From: Cohnella zeiphila
GTDB lineage: Bacteria > Bacillota > Bacilli > Paenibacillales > Paenibacillaceae
Direction: 5' to 3'
Assembly (NCBI RefSeq): GCF_014212055.1
Contig: NZ_JACJVO010000032.1
Coordinates: 124,001 to 188,000 of the forward strand
Length of the DNA stretch: 64,000 bases
In this document: in pieces, positions 26,500 to 36,800 of the stretch
Numbering within the stretch: the first letter of the stretch is position 1
How the letters are laid out: the number at the start of each line of letters is the position of its first letter
Program-made: the position numbers and the translations under genes
The notes under the pieces: model-generated
Seen by the model: the letters and a program-made list of their open reading frames with translations, nothing else
Database searches by the model: none
What the model was told of the DNA's origin: nothing

Positions 26500-26979
26500 T
26501 CAGCGGCGCAGCGCGAGAATGAATGCGGCCAGCGAAGCCAGGGAGGCGACCGTCCGCACGTGGTTCCAGGCCACCCAGCGGGACAGGTAGTTCTGCCAAA
26601 CTTCCGCGCCTTTGGCGCTGTCGGGGTCGACTGCGGCGAGCGCATCGTTGAGCGGCACGTTAAACAAGATCGTGAAGAGAAACGAGCCGACCAAATAGAG
26701 CAGGCTTCCGATCAGCAGGTACAGCGCGCCGGGAGTACCCAGCCGTAAAAACGATGCGACCCCCAGGACGACGGAGGCAACCGCCGTTCCCATGAACACG
26801 AAGCTGAACAGCGTCTGCAGAATGGTCGAATTGATCGACTGCATCGCAGCGATCCCTTGCGCCGCGGGAAGCCGGGCGAGCGCGGCCATAACGAAGGCCG
26901 AGAAAGCGAAAAAAATGCCCGCGATCAACCCCGAGCCAAGTGCGGAGGCATAGGCGAGACCGATGATCCATTTCGCCAT
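26500..26979 (-). CDS. DUF1772 (anthrone oxygenase-like) membrane protein
   Basis: A 159-aa protein with four predicted membrane helices. The pattern GIFFAFSAFVMAALARLPAAQGIAAMQSIN near the N-terminus and the NVPLNDALA, YLSRWVAWNHVRT motifs near the C-terminus are those of the DUF1772 family, which includes fungal anthrone oxygenases. The bacterial role is not established. It lies 72 bases downstream of a MarR regulator gene on the same strand, so it is probably under that regulator. Confidence 0.8.
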   Translation of the reverse strand: MAKWIIGLAYASALGSGLIAGIFFAFSAFVMAALARLPAAQGIAAMQSINSTILQTLFSFVFMGTAVASVVLGVASFLRLGTPGALYLLIGSLLYLVGSFLFTILFNVPLNDALAAVDPDSAKGAEVWQNYLSRWVAWNHVRTVASLASLAAFILALRR

Positions 26980-27051
26980 GAACGTCCATCTCCTTTAAAT
27001 GTTTGCGCAAGCAAATGATAAAAGCTAATGAACCAAAAGGAACTTTTTGGC

Positions 27052-27507
27052 TTACGGGGCCGCCGGGAAGCGCGTGCTGCCGCCGTTCGGCTGCTCCAAC
27101 TGATTGCAGACCTCATACAGATGGAGCGAGAGACCGTCCTCCTCGTCGCCCAGGATCGCCCGGTAACGCTCGCGGAGAGCATCCCAGCATTGGTGAAGGA
27201 CCGCTTCGAGCGATTTGCCTTTGTCCGTGGCGTAGATCAGCGAAAGCCGGCCGTCCACCCGGTTGTAAAGGAGCTGCTTGGCCGCGAGCTTCTCGATCAG
27301 TCTGGTCACCGTGGATGGCTGCAGATGAAGGATTTGGCCCAGCTCCTTCTGGGAAATGCCGTCCCTCTCATAGAGAGCCATGAGCAGGAAAGCGGCCGTG
27401 GGGGAAACTCCGCTGGAGGCGAATGCATCTTCCGCCATTTTCGTAATGATCCGTCCGAGACGGTTGGCCGAGAAGTATAGGCATTCCTTGAAGTAAATAT
27501 CGAGCAA
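27052..27507 (-). CDS. MarR-family transcriptional regulator
   Basis: A 151-aa winged-helix regulator. The DNA-binding helix region reads ISQKELGQILHLQPSTVTRLIEKLAAKQLLYNRVDGRLSLIY (about residues 50-92), where the beta-wing carries the usual basic/acidic pattern. It is encoded just upstream of the DUF1772 gene on the same strand. The sequences TGAGCAAACA (near 27535-27550, minus strand) and TGCGCAAACA (near 27000-27015, minus strand) before the two genes may be operator halves. Confidence 0.88.
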   Translation of the reverse strand: MLDIYFKECLYFSANRLGRIITKMAEDAFASSGVSPTAAFLLMALYERDGISQKELGQILHLQPSTVTRLIEKLAAKQLLYNRVDGRLSLIYATDKGKSLEAVLHQCWDALRERYRAILGDEEDGLSLHLYEVCNQLEQPNGGSTRFPAAP

Positions 27508-27680
27508 AGGGAGGACCTCGTTTCTACAAAAAAAGTTGTTTGCTCATACAAATATAAAGGGATTACCGAATTTTGTAAAGGGCGCTCCAAACCATTTTTT
27601 ACAAACCATCCGATCCCATTTAATGTTTGATTGTATAAAAATCGTATTCTGACGGGAGGTATAGAAGAAGGGAGAGCTAT
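27508..27680. other. AT-rich intergenic stretch
   Basis: Contains the minus-strand promoter region of the MarR gene and runs of A and T, including TTGATTGTATAAAAATCG on the plus strand. No gene is seen. Confidence 0.4.
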
Positions 27681-27998
27681 TATGATACCTATGAATGTGG
27701 CCAAAAATTCTACCGCTCGATGAAGAGCGCGAAGGACGACGGCAGATATTACGAGCTTAATCTGGTCGATTACGAAATCTTTCGCGAGTACCTTAAGCAA
27801 GCAGGCAAGGTGAACAACGCCGTCGAAGGCCGAATCGCCGAAGCGAAGTCGGCGGCGGGCGCAGCTTTCGCCGACATTGCGGGCGATCCGCATGAGGACG
27901 CGATCCGACAGGCGGCGGAGAAGGGAATCGCGCTCGGTTACGAAGACGGGCTGTTCCGCTCGGCTTCGGAAGTAACGCGGGCCGAACGGCAGCCCTGA
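27681..27998 (+). pseudogene. Remnant with an SLH-like C-terminal motif
   Basis: An open frame reading FYRSMKSAKDDGRYYELNLVDYEIF, then FADIAGDPHEDAIRQAAEKGIALGYEDGLFR, ending at 27998. The second part resembles one S-layer-homology repeat, but the last turn (normally VTRAEFA) is cut short. The first ATG in frame (27720) has no ribosome binding site. A well-placed ATG at 27682 behind AAGGGAGAG is in another frame and stops after 13 codons, while the family-like frame continues upstream without a start. This suggests a 5' frameshift or truncation. I do not recognise the N-terminal part. Confidence 0.45.
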
Positions 27999-28012
27999 AT
28001 GAACGGAGGAAA

Positions 28013-28046
28013 CCTTCGATTCCGCATGCGGGATCGAAGGTTTTTT
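28013..28046 (+). terminator. Rho-independent terminator
   Basis: CCTTCGAT (28013-28020) pairs with ATCGAAGG (28033-28040); the interior CCGCATGCGG is itself a palindrome. Six T follow. It lies between the remnant gene and the convergent AraC gene. Confidence 0.88.
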
Positions 28047-28081
28047 AATCTATAAAGAAAGAATAAGTTTCCCGGGGTTAT

Positions 28082-29020
28082 TTAACTGGTCTCGAACGCT
28101 TCCGGCACGGGGGCTCTTTGAAAGGCTTTGATATCTTGGAGCGGAGGGAGCCCGAAGAGCCGGCGGTATTCCCGGCTGAATTGAGCCGGACTCTCGTATC
28201 CGACTTCCAGCGCGGCGGATGTCGCGTTCGCGGAGCCGTTCAGCATAAGGCGTCTCGCTTCCTGGAGGCGGAGCTGCTTCTGATATTGCAGAGGAGCCAT
28301 CGTCGTGACGGCTTTGAACTTGTGATGAAGTCCCGAGACGCTCATGTTGGACGATCTTGCCACCTCTTCGATCGTGAAGGTTCGGTTATAATTCTCCTTG
28401 ATCCATTCAATGGCTTTGCCGACCCCCTCGCTCTGCTGGCCCATGAACACCCGTTGGACAAACAAGTGCCCGTAATCCCCCGTAAGCAAGCGAAAAATCA
28501 TCTCGCGCTTGATCAGCGAAGACAGAAAGCGGATTTCCGCCTCGGGCTTGCCCCGCAATTCCAACAGCCGGATAAACAAGAGCTGCAGCTGCTCGTCGGA
28601 TTTGCCGATGTAGGCGCCGGCGCCCAGTTTTTGATCGGGCGGCTTTACGCAGATTTCAGCTTCCGTCATGACAGACGCGATCTCTTCCACCGTCAAGTCG
28701 ATGCGCAAGCCGATATACGGCGATTGCCTCGTCGCGCCGACCACTTGACCGGAAGCCGGAATATCGATCAACGAGACCAAGTAGTCGCCCGCGCCATAGT
28801 AGATGGTATCCAGACCGAGATGGAGCTTTTTGAACCCTTGTAGAATCAGGCAAAAGGAGGGGGTGATAACGCCGGGCATCATCGCGGTCGGCCGGTTGCG
28901 CCGGACCAGCGAAAAAAAGGGGATAGCCGTTTCCGTGCGCCCCTCCGCAAGATTGAAGAAATCAACCATATCCAGCATTTGATCCAATTTCGTCTGCATG
29001 GGAACTTCCCCCCGTTCCAT
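28082..29020 (-). CDS. AraC-family regulator with AraC_N cupin-like domain
   Basis: A 312-aa regulator with the AraC-type N-terminal domain (IPFFSLVRRNRPTAMMPGVITPSFCLILQGFKKLHLG and YLVSLIDIPASGQVV) and a C-terminal double helix-turn-helix (SVSGLHHKFKAVTTMAPLQYQKQLRLQEARRLM and YESPAQFSREYRRLFGLPP). The ATG at 29020 has GGGAGGAG just upstream; the ATG at 28999 is an alternative. It is divergent from a drug-efflux MFS gene. Relatives usually regulate an adjacent transporter or dehydrogenase. A decayed gene of the same family lies at 41510. Confidence 0.9.
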   Translation of the reverse strand: MERGEVPMQTKLDQMLDMVDFFNLAEGRTETAIPFFSLVRRNRPTAMMPGVITPSFCLILQGFKKLHLGLDTIYYGAGDYLVSLIDIPASGQVVGATRQSPYIGLRIDLTVEEIASVMTEAEICVKPPDQKLGAGAYIGKSDEQLQLLFIRLLELRGKPEAEIRFLSSLIKREMIFRLLTGDYGHLFVQRVFMGQQSEGVGKAIEWIKENYNRTFTIEEVARSSNMSVSGLHHKFKAVTTMAPLQYQKQLRLQEARRLMLNGSANATSAALEVGYESPAQFSREYRRLFGLPPLQDIKAFQRAPVPEAFETS

Positions 29021-29187
29021 TTTCTCCTCCCTATTATACGCCCTCCGTCGAAGCGCGCCAACCTGCCCATCGAATTGTGAAAATTTCACCTTTGCAGCAT
29101 TGAGCAATTTTTCAGCAGGAACGAACTACTTCGCGCCGCCGATTCGCGCCATAATGTCCGTTAGAACGGGAAAGGGAGGTTATCCTC

Positions 29188-30609
29188 TTGAACGAACATT
29201 CACCTTCGAAACGGATCATTCTGGCGATGATCGTCGCCTGTCAGTTGATGATGGTGCTCGACGCTTCTGTCCTGGTAACCGCGATGCCGGAGATCGGCCG
29301 AACGCTCCATCTGTCGACGGCCGCGTTGACCTGGGTGCAGAACGCTTATATTTTGGCGTTCGGCGGATTTCTGTTGTTGGGCGCCCGGGCGGGGGACATT
29401 CTAGGAAGGAGAAGAACCTTCAGCGCGGGGATCGCCTTGTTCTCGCTGGCCTCGATGCTGGCCGGACTGGCGCCGTCCGCTTCGCTTCTCCTCGCCGCCC
29501 GCGCACTGCAAGGATTGGCGGCGGCACTGGCAACGCCGTCGGCGCTCGCCTTGCTGTCCGTCAGCTTCTCGGAAGCGCGGGAACGGTCGAAGGCAATCGC
29601 GGTTTACAGCGCCGTATCGGGAGCCGGCGGCAGCGTCGGCCTGCTCATCGGAGGAATGCTGACGGACTTGATCTCTTGGCGCGCCGGGATGTTCCTCAAC
29701 GTACCGATCGGCCTTGCTCTGCTTCTTATGGTACCCCGATATATGAAAGAGACGGAGAAGAAGACGGGCCGTCTGGACGTCATGGGCGCATTGACATCGG
29801 TCATCGGCATGACGGCGCTGGCGTTCGGCTTCGTTCAAGCCGCGTCCGTCGGGTGGGGAGCCTTCGAGGCATGGGGATCGCTTGCTCTCGGAGGCGTCGC
29901 GCTGGCGGCTTTCGTGCTCATCGAAGCGCGGGCGAAAGAGCCGATTACGCCTCTTCGCCTGTTTGCGAACCGAACGCGATCCGGAGCTTATTTGGGTAGA
30001 CTGCTGCTCTTATGCGGAAATTATCCGATCTTTTTCTTCATTCCGCAGTTTCTGCAGAACGTCCTTCATTTCGATTCCCTGGAGGCCGGACTTGCGATCA
30101 TGCCGTTCACGGCCGTTCAGTTCGGGATGATGTATGTCATGCCTTCGCTCGTCGCCCGATTCGGGAACGCCAAAGTGCTGATCGCCGGACTGGTCATCGC
30201 GATTGCCGGAACCAGCTGGCTCAGCCTCCTTTCGGCGGACTCAAGCTTTTTCCCGGACCTGTTCTTCCCGCTGATCGTCATGGGGGGCGGTGCCGGAATG
30301 ATCTTTCAGCCGTTCACGACGCTGGGATTGTCGGGCGTGGAAGCCAAGGACGCGGGAGCGGCGTCGGGACTCGTCAACGTCGCCCATCAGACCGGCGCGT
30401 CGCTCGGGCTTGCGGTTCTGATCGCCGTCTTCGAAGCGGCGAACCGGCAATCGACACCCTCCGGCACGTCTTTCGCCCATGCGATCTCCGTCGCGATCAT
30501 GGGATCGGCCGTCTTTCTAACGGCTTCGCTCGTCGCGGTCCTGATCCTGCTGCTGCCGAAGGGCAGAGCGCGCAGAGCCGGCGCGGTCGAGACGCGGAAC
30601 GCGTCCTGA
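29188..30609 (+). CDS. MFS drug efflux transporter, DHA2 family
   Basis: A 473-aa proton-coupled exporter with about 14 predicted helices. It has the helix-1 motif LDASVLVTAMPEIGRTLHLS, the loop motif GARAGDILGRRRTF and the helix-5 motif GAGGSVGLLIGGMLTD. Family members expel hydrophobic drugs and dyes. The start is TTG at 29188, with AAGGGAGGT eight bases upstream and no ATG in reach. It is divergent from the AraC regulator, the probable controller. Confidence 0.9.
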   Translation: MNEHSPSKRIILAMIVACQLMMVLDASVLVTAMPEIGRTLHLSTAALTWVQNAYILAFGGFLLLGARAGDILGRRRTFSAGIALFSLASMLAGLAPSASLLLAARALQGLAAALATPSALALLSVSFSEARERSKAIAVYSAVSGAGGSVGLLIGGMLTDLISWRAGMFLNVPIGLALLLMVPRYMKETEKKTGRLDVMGALTSVIGMTALAFGFVQAASVGWGAFEAWGSLALGGVALAAFVLIEARAKEPITPLRLFANRTRSGAYLGRLLLLCGNYPIFFFIPQFLQNVLHFDSLEAGLAIMPFTAVQFGMMYVMPSLVARFGNAKVLIAGLVIAIAGTSWLSLLSADSSFFPDLFFPLIVMGGGAGMIFQPFTTLGLSGVEAKDAGAASGLVNVAHQTGASLGLAVLIAVFEAANRQSTPSGTSFAHAISVAIMGSAVFLTASLVAVLILLLPKGRARRAGAVETRNAS

Positions 30610-30777
30610 TTCTTTCATTATTCTTTTATTCGGCCGCGGTAAGCTTATCTTATCGTTCCCTTGGAGAAAAACGTCCCGGTTCCATCTGGCAGATGTTATG
30701 ATGAGTCCAAGGAGTTTCGCCGGAACGGGCCGAGGGGAATCGGCCCGTTCGTGATTCGGCGCAAGGGAGCCGCACTC

Positions 30778-32586
30778 GTGGATATGAGACAGTGGATATC
30801 GACCTTTCTATTCGTCGCGACGGGCATGATGCTGTTCATTTCTTGGCTATCGTATCGGAAACGCCATCTGTCTGTAGCAAGAACGATGATTCTCATGATG
30901 CTGGCGGCGTCCTTCTATGCGTTCGGCTACGCGTTCGAAGTGCTCAGCCGAAGCTTGAGCGAATTCAAGCTGGCGCTTCAGATCGAATATTTGGGCATTC
31001 CGTTCGTCTCGCCGCTCTGGCTCTTTCTGGTCCTTCAGTTTACGGAGACCGCCGTCCGTTATCGGAAGCGGCTCGCGGCGGCGCTGTTCGTCATCCCGGC
31101 GGCCGTCTTCGTCCTTCATTTGACCAACGATTGGCACCACCTCGTTTACGAGCGCTATGTTTTGAACCCGGATTCCCGGCTTCCTTTGTACACCACGGTC
31201 AAAGGCGTCTGGTATAAGGTGCATTCCGTCTACAGCTACGGCGTCATGCTGGGCGGAATGCTGCTCTTTATTCCGACTTATTGGCGGTCTTCGCCCGCCT
31301 TGCGAAGGCAGATTCTCATTCTCGCTTTGGGCGCGGCGGCTCCATTTCTGCTCAACGCGTTTTTTTGGCTCGGCATCGACGTGGACTTGACGCCGTTCGG
31401 ATTCGCCGTATCGGGAATTTTCTACGTATGGGGCATCTACCGGTTCAATCTGCTGCGGCTCATGCCGCTTGCGCAGGCCAAAGTGTTCGACACGATCCGG
31501 GACGGGGCCGTTCTTCTCGATTACGAGGACCAAATCGTCAGCTACAATCGCGCCGCCACGGAGGCGCTTCCCGAGCTCGATCTGACGCTTCGGGGCCTCT
31601 CCGGGGCGGGCCGGGTGCTGGCCGGATATCCCGAATTGTTGGCCCGTATTCGCGGCGCCGGCTCCGAGGAGGCCCGCTTCCCGTTCCATCGGATTCATGG
31701 GATTCGGCACCGGTACTATAACTGCAGCCTGACCTTTATCTACGATGCGGATCAAACGCCGATCGGCAAAATCCTGATGCTCAACGATATTACGGAGCTG
31801 AAGGAGAACGAATCGCGCCTGCGCGAGAACGCGCGTCAGCTGGCCGAGCTGAACGCGTTCAAAGACAAGCTGTTTACCGTCGTGGCTCATGATATCCGCG
31901 ACCCGATCGCGCTTCTCGTCAGCTTGACGGAGCTCTTGGGCGAGGAACTGGTCGCCGCCGACATGGAGCATGCCGAACTGTTCCAGGAACTGAAGGGACA
32001 GGTGCACGGCACGTTCCAGCTCGTCGAGAATCTGCTGGACTGGTACCGCAGCCAGAAGGGAAAAGTCGTGTTTCGCCCGATGATCTGGAATTTGCAGCAG
32101 GTGGTCCGGCAAGCGTTGTCGCTGGCCGGAGCGAAGGCGGGCATCAAGCAAATTCGTTTGGCGGAACGAATCGACGAGAACCTCTCGGTGACCGCCGATA
32201 AAGAGATGCTGGATCTGGTCCTGCGCAATTTGCTCTCGAACGCGATCAAGTTTACGGGAATCGGAGGCTTGATCGAGATTGACGCGGTCGCGGAAGGCGA
32301 GCGGGTCGTTCTCTCCGTTCGCGATAACGGGGCGGGGATCGATGAGCCGACGGCGGAGCTGCTTCGGCTGGAGGAGCCTTTCTTCAAAGCCCCGGCGGAT
32401 GGGGACGATGCGGGCAACGCAAGGTTCGGCCTGGTTCTCGCGCGGGAGTTCGTTCGGATTCACGGCGGCAGCCTCTGGTTCGACAGCGAGCCGGGCAAGG
32501 GGACGACCTTCTCCTTCTCGTTGCCCGGTTCCGTTCATGGGCAAGAGGCGCCGGTCGACGGCGAAAGGGAGGGCTCAGGCGAATGA
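30778..32586 (+). CDS. Sensor histidine kinase with 7TM-type N-terminal domain and PAS domain
   Basis: About 602 aa. The N-terminal 220 residues form about seven membrane helices (motifs LSYRKRHLSVARTM, LQIEYLGIPFVSPLW, LTNDWHHLVYERY) like the 7TM histidine-kinase sensor domain. A PAS-like domain (VFDTIRDGAVLLDYEDQIVSYNRAA) follows, then the kinase core. The acceptor histidine is H371 in VVAHDIRDPI, the N-box is NLLSNAIKFT and the G-boxes are DNGAGI and FGLVLAREFV. GTG at 30778 behind AAGGGAG is the likely start; ATG at 30784 is possible. It overlaps the response regulator gene by four bases (ATGA). Confidence 0.9.
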   Translation: MDMRQWISTFLFVATGMMLFISWLSYRKRHLSVARTMILMMLAASFYAFGYAFEVLSRSLSEFKLALQIEYLGIPFVSPLWLFLVLQFTETAVRYRKRLAAALFVIPAAVFVLHLTNDWHHLVYERYVLNPDSRLPLYTTVKGVWYKVHSVYSYGVMLGGMLLFIPTYWRSSPALRRQILILALGAAAPFLLNAFFWLGIDVDLTPFGFAVSGIFYVWGIYRFNLLRLMPLAQAKVFDTIRDGAVLLDYEDQIVSYNRAATEALPELDLTLRGLSGAGRVLAGYPELLARIRGAGSEEARFPFHRIHGIRHRYYNCSLTFIYDADQTPIGKILMLNDITELKENESRLRENARQLAELNAFKDKLFTVVAHDIRDPIALLVSLTELLGEELVAADMEHAELFQELKGQVHGTFQLVENLLDWYRSQKGKVVFRPMIWNLQQVVRQALSLAGAKAGIKQIRLAERIDENLSVTADKEMLDLVLRNLLSNAIKFTGIGGLIEIDAVAEGERVVLSVRDNGAGIDEPTAELLRLEEPFFKAPADGDDAGNARFGLVLAREFVRIHGGSLWFDSEPGKGTTFSFSLPGSVHGQEAPVDGEREGSGE

Positions 32587-33728
32587 AAGTCATTCTGGTG
32601 GACGATGAACCGGCCATGCACTTGATTCTGCGCAAAATGCTGGCCAAGCTGCCCGAGGTTCAAGTGGCGGGCGCTTTCACGGACACGAAGGCCGCAACGG
32701 ATTTTCTGGGCGCTAACGCGGACATCGGCCTGGCGTTCGTCGACATCTCGATGACGGGAGAGAACGGCTTGGCTTTCGCGGCCAAGCTGGACGCGGCGGG
32801 TTCCCCGGTCCAGCTTGTCTTCGTCACTTCGCATAAGGAATATGCACTGGATGCGTATGATCTGTCCGTGTTGGATTACCTGGTCAAGCCCGTTACCCAG
32901 GAGCGGCTGCAGCGGGCGGTACATCGCGCGCTCGCGAACGAGCAAGCTTCCCGTTTGGCGCGGCGGGCATCGGCGGTTCCGGATACGGGCCGGACGGTCG
33001 TAACCGTGCTCGGCGACGTCGTCGTGAGCAACGAAGCGGGCCGCGTCAAATGGATCTCGCGGAAATGCACGGAGCTGTTCTCCTACCTTCTGCTCTATCG
33101 GGGCAGACGGATTCCCCGCTCCCGGCTGATCGCCGATATTTTCGGAGGGATGGAACAGGACCATGCGGAGAAGTATCTGAATACGACCGTCTATCAATTG
33201 CGCAAATCTTTGGAACCTCTCGGCCTGCGCGATGCCGTGCGATCCGAGAACGACGGTTACGCTCTCGAATTGGCGGATCCTTCTATCGATTACGCGGAGT
33301 TCGAAAAGCACGCGAAGCGGCTGCAAGGCATGGAACCCGGAGACGTGGAGCTGGCGCGGCAGATCGAAAGTTCGTACGCAGGCGATCTGTTCGGAGACAA
33401 GGCGTACGTGTGGGCCATTCATGAGACGGAGCGATACGCCGAGATGTACGAGTCGCTCGCCAAAAGGCTTGCCGAAGATCTGATAACCGCTCAGGATACG
33501 TCCGCCGCCTCGATGCTTCTTCTGAAGCTGAACCAGCGCAACCCGCTCGACGAATCGGTGATCCGTCTCATGATGACGCTGCGCGAACGGATCGGGGACA
33601 AGAAGGGATTGACCGCGCTGTACACCGACTATGTTCGGCTTCTCAACCGCGAGCTCGGCATTCGCCCGTCCGGCGACTTGATTCATCATTACGATTCGCT
33701 GATCGGCAAATTTGCCGAAAAAAAATAA
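32583..33728 (+). CDS. Response regulator with SARP-like (BTAD) output domain
   Basis: A 381-aa regulator. The receiver domain (1-120) has D8/D9, phospho-acceptor D54 (AFVDISMTG) and the lysine of DYLVKPV. The output part is a winged helix (WISRKCTELFSYLLLYRGRRIPRSRLIADIF, TVYQLRKSLEP) followed by a TPR-like bacterial transcriptional activator domain (ESYAGDLF-type core, LELNQRNPLDESVIRLMM, YVRLLNRELGIRPS). This is the SARP/BTAD layout, better known from Actinobacteria. It is coupled to the kinase by a four-base overlap. The surface-protein gene 151 bases downstream is a candidate target. Confidence 0.9.
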   Translation: MKVILVDDEPAMHLILRKMLAKLPEVQVAGAFTDTKAATDFLGANADIGLAFVDISMTGENGLAFAAKLDAAGSPVQLVFVTSHKEYALDAYDLSVLDYLVKPVTQERLQRAVHRALANEQASRLARRASAVPDTGRTVVTVLGDVVVSNEAGRVKWISRKCTELFSYLLLYRGRRIPRSRLIADIFGGMEQDHAEKYLNTTVYQLRKSLEPLGLRDAVRSENDGYALELADPSIDYAEFEKHAKRLQGMEPGDVELARQIESSYAGDLFGDKAYVWAIHETERYAEMYESLAKRLAEDLITAQDTSAASMLLLKLNQRNPLDESVIRLMMTLRERIGDKKGLTALYTDYVRLLNRELGIRPSGDLIHHYDSLIGKFAEKK

Positions 33729-33743
33729 TAGCCTGTACGCCGC

Positions 33744-33778
33744 AAACCGCGAGGACTCGTTCCTGGGCGGTTTTTTTT
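33744..33778 (+). terminator. Terminator after the two-component pair
   Basis: A 7-bp stem AAACCGC / GCGGTTT around a 16-base loop with a weak inner GGA/TCC pairing, followed by eight T. Confidence 0.7.
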
Positions 33779-33879
33779 ATTTGATAAAACATGGCTTTCA
33801 TAATTCTTTTATCGGATAACCGTACAATTTCGAAGGGAAGAGGAATTTAGGAACGACAGAATGCGGAGAGGGGAAAACA

Positions 33880-36800
33880 ATGCGGAAATTCATGCTTCGG
33901 GGGTTCGTCTCCCTATTGGCGGTACTTATGGGACTTGGCGCATTCAACGGCGGCGTTCTTTGGCTCGGGAAGGCTGACGCGGCGGCGCCTTTCCCGGGAA
34001 GCGGGACGGCTTCCAGTCCCTATCTGGTCGGGACGCCCGAGCAATTCGACAGCATTCGAAATTATACGCCGTCGAAGTATTACTTCAAACTGACGAGCGA
34101 TATCGATCTAAGCGGTTATTCGGCGGGAACCGGTTGGGTGCCGATCGGCGCGATCACGAGAGTTTTTTACGCGCATCTGGATGGCGACGGCCATAAGATT
34201 ACAGGCCTTACGATCAACGATCCGACTGCCGATTATATGGGGCTGTTCGGTTATTTGGGCGGCAGCTACTCGATTTCGAATTTGACGCTCGAGAACGTGT
34301 CGGTTACAGGTCGTCAATATGTCGGCGGTTTGGCCGGCTACACCGCAAGCGGAACGATTGCGGGCAGCAGCGTCTCCGGACAAGTGACCGGCAGCACGGA
34401 AGTCGGCGGTCTGGTCGGGGCCAATTACGGCAGCACGATCGGCGGCAGCCATTCATCGGCGAACGTGAGCGGGACTTCCCATATCGGCGGTTTGATCGGC
34501 GAAGCGGAAATGAGCGGATCCGCCATCAACAATAGCTACGCTACCGGAGACATAACCGGCGCAAACGGAGGCGAGGCGGTCGGCGGGCTGGTTGGTTTGA
34601 CGGGTACGGGATCAGCTCCGATCAACAACAGTTATGCCTCGGGGAGGGTAACCGGGGATTCGATGGTCGGCGGTTTAATCGGTGAGGCTGTCTCCGTGAA
34701 CATCGGCAACAGCTATTCCGCGGGCGAGGTAAACGGAAGCTCGAACGTCGGCGGTTTGGTCGGCTACAGCGCGAGCACGGCGACGATCGGCAATAGCTAC
34801 GCCTCGGGGGCGGTAAGCGGCACGTCCAGCGCCGGAGGCCTGGTCGGGTATAAAAATTACAATCTGACAATCAAGAACAGTTATGCTTCAGGGCTTGTGA
34901 ATGAGGGCGTCGGAAGCACCGGCGTCGGCGGATTGGTGGGGGATGGCGATCCCGATGTTGGGGGCATGTATGCGCCGGTCCTCAACAGCTTCTACGACTC
35001 GGATGCGACGGGGCAATCTGTTTCGGCCGGAGGCACCGGCGTCGCCACGAGCCAGATGAAGGACGCCGGCACGTTCGGGGCCGATGCCGCCAATGCCTGG
35101 GATTTCACGGCCGTATGGGCTCTCGATCCGACGCGCAACGGGGGATATCCCTACCTGCTAGCCACTCAGGCTTATCTGGATTACGACGGGAACGGCGGGG
35201 TAAGCGGTTCGGTTCCGCCGAGCCGTTCCTACATCCCGGGAGAAAGGGCGGCGGTGGATTCGGGTACCATGGTCTTGGATTCGAGTTTGACCGCTCTGGG
35301 CTATAGGTTCTACGGGTGGAATACGGCGGCGGACGGCACCGGGGCGACTTATCGGCCCGGCGATTCCATCACGATTACATCCAACACGACCTTGTATGCC
35401 TATTGGATCCTGCCCAGCTCGGACGCATCGCTCGCCTTCACGATCGGAACCGTCAGCGCGAACGGAACGTCGGAAGAAACCGTGACGGACATTCCTTACG
35501 GCACGACTTTATCCGAATTCAAGACGGCTGTCGTACCGGCGTCTGGGGCGACTTTCGAGATTTATGAATCGGACGGGACCACGGTAGCCACCCGGTTGGC
35601 GACGGGCGATCAAATGATCGTGACCGCGGAGGACGGAGTCACGAAGGTTACCTATACTTTGACCGTCAGCGCGAACGGCGCGAAGGACATTACTTCTTTT
35701 AGCCTGGCGGCACAGACCAGAGCGGCGACGATCAATGCGGCCTCGCATACGGTGAGCCTTCAAGTCGCGTACGGAACCGACCGCAGCTGCCTGGCGGCGA
35801 CGTTCAGCCTGTCAGCCGACGCTTCGGCGAAGGTTGGCGGCGTGGATCAAGTGAGCGGAGCGACGTTGAACGACTTTACGAGCCCGGTTACTTACAAGGT
35901 GCAAGCGGGAGACGGCAGCACGCAAGATTGGACCGTCACCGTGACGGTCGCGCCCAATAGCGCGAAGGACATCGCTTCATTCAGCTTCCCCGAGCAGACG
36001 GGGCCGGCGACGATCAATTCTTCCGCGCACGCGGTGAGCATTCAAGTCGCGTACGGCACCAGCTTGAACGGCTTGGTCGCTTCGTTCGCTTTATCTCCGG
36101 GAGCCGCCGCGAAGGTCGGTACGGCGACCCAAGTAAGCGGTACGACCGCCAACGACTTTTCAAGCCCGGTTACTTATAAGGTGACGGCGGAAAACGGCAG
36201 TTCGCAGAGCTGGAAAGTCACCGTTACCGTTGCGGTCAACGACGCCAAGGACTTCACCGCGTTCAGCTTGGCGGAGCAGACCGGAGCGGCCGTCATCGAC
36301 GCGGCTGCGCATACGGTCTCGATTGAAGTGGCGAACGGCACGGACTTGAGCAACTTGGCGGCCGCATTCGCGCTGTCCGCCGGAGCATCGGCGAAGGTTG
36401 GGACTGCGGCTCAAGTAAGCGGAACGACGGCTAATGACTTCACGACGCCGGTTACCTATATCGTAACCGCGACGGACGGAAGCAGCCAAATCTGGACGGT
36501 TACGGTGACCGTAGCGGCTGCGGTAAGCAGCGCCAAGGACATCACCGCGTTCAGCTTGGCGGAGCAGAGCGCGGCGGCCGTCATCGACGCGACAGCGCAT
36601 ACGGTCTCGATTGAAGTGGCGAACGGCACGGACGCGGGCAGTCTGGTGGCCGCATTCGCGCTGTCGGCTGGCGCCTCTGCGAAGGTTGGGGCTGCGGCTC
36701 AGGTAAGCGGCACGACGGCTAACGACTTTACGTCTCCGGTTACCTATGAGGTAACCGCCGAGGACGGCAGCAGCCAGAATTGGACGGTTACGGTGACCGT

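Noticed and set aside
30847..32544. 565-codon minus-strand open frame
   Set aside because: Antisense to the 7TM histidine kinase; no motif and biased composition.
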